From assembly GCA_964422725.1 (NCBI GenBank), contig CAYRCC010000061.1:1-9466 (forward strand): a DNA stretch of 9,466 nucleotides, written 5' to 3'. Below are positions 1-5,466 of this stretch, piece after piece (the stretch's first letter is position 1; the number at the start of each line of letters is the position of its first letter). The notes below the pieces were generated by a model that saw only the letters and a program-made list of their open reading frames with translations, was not told where the DNA came from and did no database searches. The translations under genes and the position numbers were made by a program. The stretch comes from CAKSNH01 sp964422725 (lineage in GTDB: Bacteria > Bacillota > Clostridia > UBA1381).

Positions 1-83
1 GTGAATCTTTTTATTTTTTTAGAAAAGTGTCACCCATCATTGACAATTGTACATTAAAATAAGAAAATTAATGAAAAAAGCAC

Positions 84-112
84 TTGACAAGGTGAATACG
101 TTTTGATATAAT
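84..112 (+). promoter_or_regulatory. Sigma-A-type promoter of rplU-rpmA
   Basis: TTGACA at 84-89 and TATAAT at 107-112 are both perfect consensus, with a 17-bp spacer. Transcription should begin near 118-120, giving a leader of about 80 nt before rplU. Consensus elements fit the high output expected of ribosomal protein genes. A weaker TTGACA lies upstream at 40-45 without a convincing -10. Confidence 0.88.
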
Positions 113-118
113 TGTTTG

Positions 119-190
119 GTAAACCGCATAGAGTAGGTTTTAAAGCTCGTATGAGTACCTATGATAGCGTGACTTCAAATTAATAGGAGG
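119..190 (+). ncRNA. Probable L21 leader (cis-regulatory RNA upstream of rplU)
   Basis: The leader folds into nested helices. CGC (125-127) pairs with GCG (167-169). TAGGT (134-138) pairs with ACCTA (157-161). A small CTC/GAG hairpin (146-148 with 153-155) lies at the top. A competing AAACC (121-125)/GGTTT (136-140) stem could form. Firmicutes are known to carry an 'L21 leader' RNA in this position, thought to give autoregulation by a product of the operon. The position and multi-stem fold agree with it, but I judge identity by context and pairing, not by a covariance-model match. Confidence 0.6.
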
Positions 191-199
191 TGTTTTTAA

Positions 200-511
200 A
201 TGTACGCAATTATCGAAACAGGCGGAAAGCAGTATAAGGTTTCTGAGGGCGATACGATTTTCGTTGAAAAATTGGAGGTCGAGGACGGCGCAAGCTATAC
301 TTTCGACAAGGTTTTGGCGGTTGCTGACGGTGATAACGTTACTTTCGGAGCGCCTACAGTTGCCGGTGCTACTGTAAACGCTACTGTTGTTAAAACAGGT
401 AAAGCTAAGAAAATTTATGTTTTCAAGATGAAGAGAAAGAAAAATTACCGCAGAAAAAAAGGTCACAGACAGCCATATACAAAGCTGACTATCGAAAAGA
501 TTAACGGTTAA
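200..511 (+). CDS. rplU: 50S ribosomal protein L21
   Basis: The 103-residue product is the usual length for bacterial L21 and begins MYAIIETGGKQYKV, the family's signature start. Its basic C-terminal part includes KMKRKKNYRRKKGHRQ (about residues 76-91), with the GHRQPYT motif just before the end, typical of the 23S rRNA-binding region. L21 is a large-subunit protein binding domain I of 23S rRNA. The ATG at 200 follows a strong AGGAGG (185-190) with a 9-nt gap. The gene is first in an operon with rpmA, 39 nt downstream, and is preceded by a consensus promoter and a structured leader. Nothing is truncated. Identification is firm. Confidence 0.97.
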   Translation: MYAIIETGGKQYKVSEGDTIFVEKLEVEDGASYTFDKVLAVADGDNVTFGAPTVAGATVNATVVKTGKAKKIYVFKMKRKKNYRRKKGHRQPYTKLTIEKING

Positions 512-550
512 TTTTAAGGAAAATAATTAGTGAAAGCAGAGGTGTTTTAA

Positions 551-805
551 ATGGCTCATAAGAAGGGTGTCGGCAGTACCAAAAACGGTCGTGACAGTGA
601 ATCGAAGCGACTGGGCGTTAAGAGAGCGGACGGTCAGTTTGTTCTTGCAGGCAACATTTTGGTAAGACAGAGAGGCACAAAAATTCACCCGGGTACTAAT
701 GTAGGTATCGGCAGTGATGACACATTGTTTGCTTTGACGGACGGCAGAGTTAAGTTTGAAAGAAAAGGCCGCTCAAAGACACAGTGCAGTGTTTACGGTG
801 CATAA
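551..805 (+). CDS. rpmA: 50S ribosomal protein L27, lacking the Prp-cleaved N-terminal extension
   Basis: The 84-residue product starts MAHKKGVGSTKNGRDSESKR and carries the conserved LGVKRADGQ and GNILVRQRGTKIHPGTNVG blocks. L27 sits at the peptidyl-transferase centre, and its N-terminal tail contacts tRNA there. In most Firmicutes L27 is made with a short extension (a LQFFA-type sequence) removed by the protease Prp, usually encoded between rplU and rpmA. Here an in-frame TAA at 548-550 directly precedes the ATG, so no extension is possible. The 39-nt rplU-rpmA gap has no room for prp. The protein therefore resembles the E. coli form. GAGGTG at 540-545 is the Shine-Dalgarno site. The usual downstream obg gene is absent; a terminator follows. 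Confidence 0.97.
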   Translation: MAHKKGVGSTKNGRDSESKRLGVKRADGQFVLAGNILVRQRGTKIHPGTNVGIGSDDTLFALTDGRVKFERKGRSKTQCSVYGA

Positions 806-856
806 TTATTAACAGTCAAATGAAAGACCGCGCATAGTTTTGCCCGGCTAAAATTG

Positions 857-890
857 CAGACAGGCTCGTTTTGAGCTTGTCTGTTTTTTT
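857..890 (+). terminator. Intrinsic terminator of rplU-rpmA
   Basis: An 11-bp stem, CAGACAGGCTC (857-867) with GAGCTTGTCTG (873-883), contains one G-U pair, closes a GTTTT loop and runs directly into seven T (884-890). It lies 51 nt after the rpmA stop and closes the operon. Confidence 0.93.
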
Positions 891-1076
891 GTTTTCCGAA
901 ACAAACCGCCAAATTCACTTTTCCTGACATTATATGCCGAAAACGGCACAATATACTTTTCAAAATCCGATTTAATCGAAAATCCCGTTTTTTACTTGCC
1001 TTTTATTTGCCGCACACTCAAAAAAGCTCCGACAGTCCGCGTCTGACACATATGTAAAAAACACAACATATCTGTA
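891..1076. other. Gene-free spacer
   Basis: No reading frame with a ribosome binding site was found. The only structure noted is a small TGCCG-AAAA-CGGCA hairpin around 933-946. It separates the L21/L27 terminator from the next promoter. Confidence 0.6.
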
Positions 1077-1105
1077 TTGCAAAATCATAATATTTCATAT
1101 ATAAT
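1077..1105 (+). promoter_or_regulatory. Promoter of the membrane protein-comM unit
   Basis: TTGCAA at 1077-1082 (4 of 6 consensus bases) and a perfect TATAAT at 1100-1105 are 17 bp apart. The predicted transcription start falls at about 1111-1112. An upstream GTG at 1111 would therefore be at the very 5' end of the RNA, which argues for translation starting at TTG 1135 instead. Confidence 0.72.
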
Positions 1106-1134
1106 ATTTAGTGACAGAAATAGGGGGAATCATT

Positions 1135-1872
1135 TTGAATAAAAACAGAAAACAAAAAAGAAAAATAAATTATCAGGCTGTACTGTACTTGTTTATACTC
1201 GGCAGTATGGTTGCGGCACTCATAAGTGCGTGCGTGATAATGGCGTTTGCGCCGTCCGCCGCTGACGGCGTTCAGCCGTATGACCGAGTAAAATCCGATT
1301 ATGTACTCATAATTCTGCAATGTGCGCTGGGTATTGCGGCAATGTTTCTGCCGAGTATACTCAAAAAGAAATGGAGGCTTACCGTGCCGTCAAGAATGAT
1401 TATTGTGTACGCTGTATTTTTGTACTGCGCGATATTTTTGGGTGAAGTGAAAAATTTTTACTACACCGTTCCGCACTGGGACACCATTCTGCACACCTCA
1501 AGCGGCGCAATGCTCGGTGCGCTCGGCTTTTCACTCGTTACACTGCTGAATAAGTCCGACAGAATACCGGTTAATTTGAGTCCTGTGTTTGTTGCGCTGT
1601 TTGCGTTTTGTTTTGCTGTCAGCCTTGGTGTGATTTGGGAGATATACGAATTTACAATGGATTTGATTGCCGGTACGAATATGCAGAAATTTATGTTGGA
1701 GAACGGCGAAAAGCTGATAGGTCAGGCGGCGCTTTCCGACACTATGAAAGATTTGATTGTGGACACCGTCGGCGCGTTCGTCATAGCCGCCGCCGGATAT
1801 GTTTCGCTTATACACAAAAAAGGCTGGGTGGAAAAACTGCAGATTTCTGTAGACAAAGACGACGAAAACTGA
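1135..1872 (+). CDS. Multi-pass membrane protein of unknown function (DUF2238/YjdF-like)
   Basis: The product is 245 residues from a TTG start at 1135, chosen because AGGGGGA (1122-1128) sits 6 nt before it. A GTG at 1111 would add eight residues but has no ribosome binding site. A basic N-terminus (KNRKQKRK) is followed by about six hydrophobic segments near residues 14-39, 54-75, 86-103, 118-138, 149-168 and 208-226. Polar motifs lie at the membrane edges: WDTILHTSSG (115-124), WEIYEFTMD (168-176) and DLIVDTVGA (206-214). The WDxxLH, WEIxEFxxD and D...D pattern recalls the DUF2238/YjdF family of integral membrane proteins, which I name from memory at moderate confidence. No reaction can be assigned. 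The conserved His and acidic residues would allow metal or lipid-headgroup chemistry, but that is speculation. It ends 16 nt before comM and is probably co-transcribed with it. Confidence 0.75.
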   Translation: MNKNRKQKRKINYQAVLYLFILGSMVAALISACVIMAFAPSAADGVQPYDRVKSDYVLIILQCALGIAAMFLPSILKKKWRLTVPSRMIIVYAVFLYCAIFLGEVKNFYYTVPHWDTILHTSSGAMLGALGFSLVTLLNKSDRIPVNLSPVFVALFAFCFAVSLGVIWEIYEFTMDLIAGTNMQKFMLENGEKLIGQAALSDTMKDLIVDTVGAFVIAAAGYVSLIHKKGWVEKLQISVDKDDEN

Positions 1873-1888
1873 TTTGAGGTGAAAATAT

Positions 1889-3427
1889 ATGCTTGCTAAA
1901 GTCAACAGTGTTGGATTGATGGGTATAGACGGATTTATGGTGGAGGTGCAGACGGATATATCCAACGGTATGCCGGCGTTTGACGTGGTCGGACTGCCCG
2001 ATACGGCTGTGCGCGAGGCACGCGAACGCGTAAGAGCGGCGGTGAAAAATATAGGTTACGCTATGCCTCCGAAAAGAATTATAATAAACCTTGCGCCGGC
2101 AAGTCTGAAAAAGGAGGGTCCGGCTTATGATTTGCCGATAGCCGTATCCATTTTAAGCGCGGAGGGACTGCTTGCCGAACAGGATTTATCCGACAGCGTA
2201 TTCATCGGTGAGCTTGCGCTCGACGGCACCGTAAAGCCCGTTACGGGGGTACTGCCCATGGTGATTTCGGCGTTTTCGCAAGGGATAAAGAATATGTTTG
2301 TGCCGTACGATAACGCGCGCGAGGCGGCTATAGTCGAAGATGCGCGTATTTATCCGGTAAAATCGCTGCTCGACGTAATCAACCATATAAACGGTGTCGA
2401 GGAAATAGAAAAAATGACTATATCCAAATCCGATTTTACTGCCGGCGCAAATTTGTCGGTACTGGATTTCTGTGATGTCAAGGGTCAGGAAAACGCGAAA
2501 AGAGCGGTAGAAATAGCCGCCGCCGGCGGACACAACATTCTGCTTATAGGAAGTCCGGGTACAGGAAAAACCATGATAGCACAGCGGCTCGGCACGATAC
2601 TGCCGGATATGTCGTTTGACGAGGCTTTGGAGGTTACCAAAATACACTCCATTGCCGGAGTTTTGCCGAAGGACAATCCGCTGATTACACAGCGGCCGTT
2701 CAGGAGTCCGCACCATACCATTTCGCCGTCGGGACTGTCGGGCGGCGGAAGTATACCAAGACCGGGCGAGCTTTCGCTTGCGCACCACGGCGTGCTGTTT
2801 TTGGACGAGCTGCCGGAGTTTAAAAGAGAGGTTCTTGAGGTAATGCGCCAGCCGCTTGAGGACGGCGAAGTTACGATATCGCGTGTCAACGCGACACTTA
2901 CATATCCGTGCAACATAATGCTTATATGTTCGATGAACCCGTGCAAATGCGGATATTTCGGTGACAGCACGCACAGGTGCAGTTGTACCGAGGCACAGGT
3001 GAACCAGTACAGGTCGCGCATTTCCGGACCGCTTCTGGATAGAGTGGATATACAGATTGAGGTGTCGGCGGTTGAGTATGATGATTTGAGTTCAACGACG
3101 AGAGGCGAAACGTCGGCGGAGATAAAAAAACGGGTGGACCGCACAAGGCGTATACAGCTGGAGCGATACAAGGAGTATGACAATATATATTCAAATTCAC
3201 AGCTGAACGCCGGACTTATACAGAAATACTGCAAGTTGGGCAAAGAGGAGAATGCGATTTTAAAGAGTGCGTTTGACAATTTGGGGTTAAGCGCGCGGGC
3301 GCACAGCCGTATTTTGAAAGTAGCGCGGACTATTGCCGATTTGGAGGGTGAGGAACGCATAAATTCGGCGCACATAGCCGAAGCGATACAATACCGGAGT
3401 CTGGACCGGAAATATTTCGGGAACTGA
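1889..3427 (+). CDS. comM: ComM/YifB family Mg-chelatase-like AAA+ ATPase
   Basis: The product is 512 residues, normal for the family. An N-terminal ChlI/Lon-protease-like fold (about 20-165, with GLPDTAVREARERVRAA) precedes the Mg-chelatase AAA+ core (about 190-395). The core has Walker A GSPGTGKT (221-228), Walker B GVLFLDELPEF (301-311) and a cysteine cluster at 352, 354, 364 and 366. The C-terminal Mg-chelatase_C domain carries SARAHSRILKVARTIADL (468-485). In Haemophilus and Vibrio, ComM is a hexameric helicase that extends branch migration of incoming DNA during natural transformation. The same role is inferred here. It is not a true magnesium chelatase, and no bacteriochlorophyll genes are nearby. 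The ATG at 1889 follows GAGGTG (1876-1881). In many clostridia dprA and topA come next; here a hairpin array follows. Confidence 0.94.
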   Translation: MLAKVNSVGLMGIDGFMVEVQTDISNGMPAFDVVGLPDTAVREARERVRAAVKNIGYAMPPKRIIINLAPASLKKEGPAYDLPIAVSILSAEGLLAEQDLSDSVFIGELALDGTVKPVTGVLPMVISAFSQGIKNMFVPYDNAREAAIVEDARIYPVKSLLDVINHINGVEEIEKMTISKSDFTAGANLSVLDFCDVKGQENAKRAVEIAAAGGHNILLIGSPGTGKTMIAQRLGTILPDMSFDEALEVTKIHSIAGVLPKDNPLITQRPFRSPHHTISPSGLSGGGSIPRPGELSLAHHGVLFLDELPEFKREVLEVMRQPLEDGEVTISRVNATLTYPCNIMLICSMNPCKCGYFGDSTHRCSCTEAQVNQYRSRISGPLLDRVDIQIEVSAVEYDDLSSTTRGETSAEIKKRVDRTRRIQLERYKEYDNIYSNSQLNAGLIQKYCKLGKEENAILKSAFDNLGLSARAHSRILKVARTIADLEGEERINSAHIAEAIQYRSLDRKYFGN

Positions 3428-3693
3428 AAAGGGGCGTTGCCGCCCCTTTCAGACTGTAGACAAAACCCAATGTGTTTTGCATTAAAGTTTAGGTCAAGCC
3501 TTTTCAAAGGCTTGCGGATTTTTAAGGCAGAGCCTTAAATCGTTGTCCGCAGACGACGAAACTCCTAAGCGTTCAAGTTTTGTTCAAACTTTTCAAAAAG
3601 TTTGTCGCTGTCCGCAGACAGCGAAACCTCCTCAAAAATTTTAAGCAAAACTAATAAGTCTACACTCCGGAGGGGCGTTGCCGCCCCTTTTTT
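3428..3693. repeat. Hairpin-chain intergenic element with inverted ends
   Basis: No gene is present. Perfect or near-perfect hairpins follow one another: 3428-3449 (9 bp), 3495-3514 (9 bp), 3521-3539 (8 bp, loop AGA), 3540-3559 (8 bp, loop CGCA), 3585-3604 (9 bp), 3605-3624 (8 bp, loop CGCA) and 3671-3688 (7 bp). The ends mirror each other. The outer GGGGCG hairpins face each other, TGTAGAC (3455-3461) matches GTCTACA (3658-3664), and GTTTTGC (3474-3480) matches GCAAAAC (3645-3651). The two CGCA-loop hairpins are diverged copies whose stem changes preserve pairing. This resembles a MITE or REP-type palindromic element placed between convergent genes. It may also serve as a two-way terminator. 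Confidence 0.75.
3671..3693 (+). terminator. Intrinsic terminator at the end of the comM unit
   Basis: AGGGGCG (3671-3677) pairs with CGCCCCT (3682-3688) over a TTGC loop and is followed by T to 3693. On the + strand it would stop transcripts that read through from comM. For the - strand ychF transcript the matching element is the hairpin at 3428-3449, whose - strand 3' side has a short T run. Confidence 0.7.
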
Positions 3694-3695
3694 CA

Positions 3696-4790
3696 TCACA
3701 CATTAAATCTGAAAAGAACAATATCCCCGTCCTTCATTACATACTCCTTGCCCTCGGAACGCACCAAACCTTTTTCCTTGGCGGCAGTCATTGAACCGCA
3801 CTCCATAAGGTCATTGTAAGCGACAACCTCGGCGCGTATAAAACCGCGCTCGAAATCGGTGTGGATTTTTCCTGCCGCCTGCGGTGCTTTCGTGCCGTCG
3901 GTGATTGTCCACGCACGCACCTCCGGTTCGCCTGCCGTAAGGTAGCTGATAAGTCCGAGAAGCTTGTAGCTCGCCTTTATAAGTCTGTCCAGACCCGACT
4001 CGCTCATACCGAGGTCGGCAAGAAACATTGCTTTTTCCTCCGCATCAAGCTCGGATATCTCTTCCTCTATACGCGCCGATACTGCGATAACCTCGGATTT
4101 CTCGTTTTCGGCAAGCTCTTTGACCGAATTTACAAAGCTGTTGTTTTCTATTCCCTTTGAAAAATCGTCCTCGGCGACGTTTGCCGCGTATAAAACCGGC
4201 TTTAGCGATAACAGCGCAACCTCTTTCATCATCTGCGCCTCTTCGTCGGTGTAGTCTATGCTCCGCGCCGGCTTGCCCTCCTCCAAAGCCGCTTTTACTC
4301 TCTCCAAAAGCTCAAGCTCCGCGGCAAGGGTTTTGTCGCCTTTCATTGCCTTTTTTACGCGGTCTATACGTCTGTCAATCATTTCTATGTCTGAGAATAT
4401 AAGTTCAAGGTTTATCGTTTCTATGTCACGCAGCGGATTTATACTGCCGTCGACGTGCGTGATGTTTGTGTCCTCAAAACAGCGCACAACGTGAACAATT
4501 GCGTCCACCTCGCGTATGTGCGATAAAAACTTGTTTCCCAGTCCTTCGCCCTTGCTTGCACCCTTTACAAGTCCGGCGATGTCCACAAACTCAATAACCG
4601 CCGGCGTAACCTTATGCGGCTTGTACATTTCGGCAAGTCTGTCAATGCGCTCGTCCGGCACAGCAACTATTCCGACGTTCGGCTCTATTGTACAAAACGG
4701 GTAATTTGCCGACTCGGCTCCGGCTTGCGTGATTGCGTTAAAAAGTGTTGATTTGCCGACATTCGGCAATCCTACTATTCCTAATTTCAT
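3696..4790 (-). CDS. ychF: Redox-regulated ATPase YchF (Obg/OLA1 family)
   Basis: The product is 364 residues from the ATG at 4790, which lies 8 nt after AGGAAG. An upstream ATG at 4808 would overlap that ribosome binding site and add a non-conserved MKGSLH, so the shorter form is preferred. The P-loop GLPNVGKS (7-14), switch/G3 DIAG (70-73) and a G4 position reading NVAE (204-207) instead of NKxD are visible. The NVxE change is the family hallmark that makes YchF/OLA1 prefer ATP to GTP. A coiled helical insert (about 125-175) and a C-terminal TGS domain (about 280-363) complete it. YchF associates with ribosomes and in E. coli negatively affects the oxidative-stress response. It is monocistronic here. 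Confidence 0.96.
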   Translation of the reverse strand: MKLGIVGLPNVGKSTLFNAITQAGAESANYPFCTIEPNVGIVAVPDERIDRLAEMYKPHKVTPAVIEFVDIAGLVKGASKGEGLGNKFLSHIREVDAIVHVVRCFEDTNITHVDGSINPLRDIETINLELIFSDIEMIDRRIDRVKKAMKGDKTLAAELELLERVKAALEEGKPARSIDYTDEEAQMMKEVALLSLKPVLYAANVAEDDFSKGIENNSFVNSVKELAENEKSEVIAVSARIEEEISELDAEEKAMFLADLGMSESGLDRLIKASYKLLGLISYLTAGEPEVRAWTITDGTKAPQAAGKIHTDFERGFIRAEVVAYNDLMECGSMTAAKEKGLVRSEGKEYVMKDGDIVLFRFNV

Positions 4791-4916
4791 ATGTAAACTT
4801 CCTTTCAATTGTTAGTAAAGGGCGGGAATATACGAAAAAAATTGCCCCTTTTCGATAATTCGCCGTCGGCAAAAGACCGGTATCTGTCCGAAACCGCCCG
4901 TTGCCGACAAGCCCTA
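4791..4916 (-). promoter_or_regulatory. Long structured 5' leader of ychF
   Basis: Given the promoter at 4923-4951, the ychF mRNA would carry about 125 untranslated bases. Within them GTCGGCAA (4865-4872) and TTGCCGAC (4901-4908), in + strand coordinates, form a perfect 8-bp stem enclosing a smaller CGG/CCG helix. No match to a known riboswitch was recognised, and no terminator-like T run precedes the start codon. Confidence 0.45.
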
Positions 4917-4922
4917 ACTTTA

Positions 4923-4951
4923 ATTATATATTATCCGCCCTTTTTTGGCAA
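4923..4951 (-). promoter_or_regulatory. Promoter of ychF
   Basis: Read on the - strand, TTGCCA (4951-4946) is followed after 17 bp by a perfect TATAAT (4928-4923). Transcription would start near 4916. Confidence 0.72.
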
Positions 4952-5024
4952 TATGAAATTTGCAATAATCTGCGTAAAATTAAAAAATTGGTTAATGGTA
5001 AAATGAAATAGGACATAGAAAAGT

Positions 5025-5085
5025 CATAGCAGAAGTGGTATAATTGAAGTAACCACACTACAAAAACCACGGAGGTTCTGCTATG
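5025..5085 (+). promoter_or_regulatory. Transposase promoter with fold-back structure over the start codon
   Basis: An extended -10, TGGTATAAT (5036-5044), predicts a start near 5051. CATAGCAGAA (5025-5034) is perfectly complementary to TTCTGCTATG (5076-5085), which contains the transposase ATG (5083). GTGGT (5035-5039) can also pair with ACCAC (5066-5070), leaving GGAGG (5071-5075) as a bulge. Only RNA started outside the element carries the left arm, so read-through transcripts would hide the start site. RNA from the element's own promoter would not. Confidence 0.6.
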
Positions 5086-5243
5086 ACACAAGAACATTAT
5101 ACCACAAAAAAGAGAAGTTTCAAGCACTTGACAAAAGAAAAAAGGGCACTGAGAATTGGATAAATAATTTACCACGTAAAATATTTAATTACAGCATTTC
5201 TGCTGAAATTTTTGAAAATGTCCTATTTGATATTGCAATTTAG
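5083..5243 (+). pseudogene. IS30-family transposase remnant, both ends joined out of frame
   Basis: From the ATG at 5083, behind GGAGG (5071-5075), the frame reads MTQEHYTTKKRSFKHLTKEK and a few more residues, then stops at 5161-5163 after 26 codons. The KHLTxEKR block is typical of the N-terminal helix-turn-helix region of IS30 transposases. A second frame, from about 5151 to the TAG at 5241-5243, reads ENWINNLPRKIFNYSISAEI, the characteristic C-terminal tail of the same family (NNxPRKIxNYxTPxExF). The middle, including the DDE catalytic core, is missing and the join shifts the frame. The family assignment rests on recalled motifs. The product cannot be an active transposase. Confidence 0.78.
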
Positions 5244-5271
5244 TTTTTCTTTGAAGTTTGCGAATGGGCAG

Positions 5272-5310
5272 AAAAAAAGACCCTGAGAGTTTTTCATTCT
5301 CTCAAGGTCT
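5272..5310 (-). terminator. Intrinsic terminator downstream of lysS
   Basis: On the - strand a 12-bp stem (5310-5299 with 5289-5278, arms AGACCTTGAGAG and CTCTCAGGGTCT) closes a 9-nt loop and is followed by seven U (5278-5272). One position pairs as G-U in this orientation but would be C-A on the + strand, which supports the - direction. It lies about 155 nt after the lysS stop. Confidence 0.85.
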
Positions 5311-5466
5311 GTAAATACATAAATTATGCGATTTTTTCGCCTTTGCACAAACTTCTGCACCGATTGATGTAAGTTTGATGTAAGGTGTAAATTTGTCTGG
5401 TATACCATATGGTAAAACGGGACAATATAGTAAGTTATAGCAACTTATAACACCATTTAAAAGGCT
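5311..5466. other. Gene-free stretch between lysS and its terminator
   Basis: No gene with a ribosome binding site is seen. A 12-bp perfect dyad TACCATATGGTA lies at 5403-5414, and a GTTATA-GCAACT-TATAAC hairpin at 5434-5451. On the - strand the frame of lysS stays open for 54 codons past its TAA, to a TGA at 5302-5304. I do not recognise the encoded sequence and treat it as unexplained. Confidence 0.5.

Larger units (their letters stand above)
5006..5243 (+). mobile_element. IS30-family element with internal deletion (relic or MITE-like)
   Basis: AAATAGGACAT (5006-5016) and ATGTCCTATTT (5218-5228) are perfect 11-bp inverted repeats about 200 bp apart. Between them lie a promoter-like TATAAT, a strong GGAGG, the first 20 or so codons of an IS30-type transposase and, in another frame, its last 30 or so codons. 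The right end of the element is uncertain because the transposase C-terminal frame runs through the right repeat to a TAG at 5241. A full IS30 element is around 1 kb, so roughly 0.8-0.9 kb appears lost. I see no clear target-site duplication. Confidence 0.75.

Noticed and set aside
40..68. Second promoter upstream of rplU (TTGACA at 40-45)
   Set aside because: The best -10 at the correct distance is GAAAAT, and the promoter at 84-112 is near perfect and sufficient.
1111..1134. GTG start at 1111 for the membrane protein
   Set aside because: It has no ribosome binding site and coincides with the predicted transcription start. TTG 1135 follows AGGGGGA at good spacing.
2186..3507. Long - strand open frames across comM
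   Set aside because: They are antisense to a fully conserved AAA+ gene and show no recognisable protein features or ribosome binding sites.
4791..4808. Upstream ATG at 4808 for YchF
   Set aside because: The added residues lie over the Shine-Dalgarno site and are not part of the conserved YchF start.
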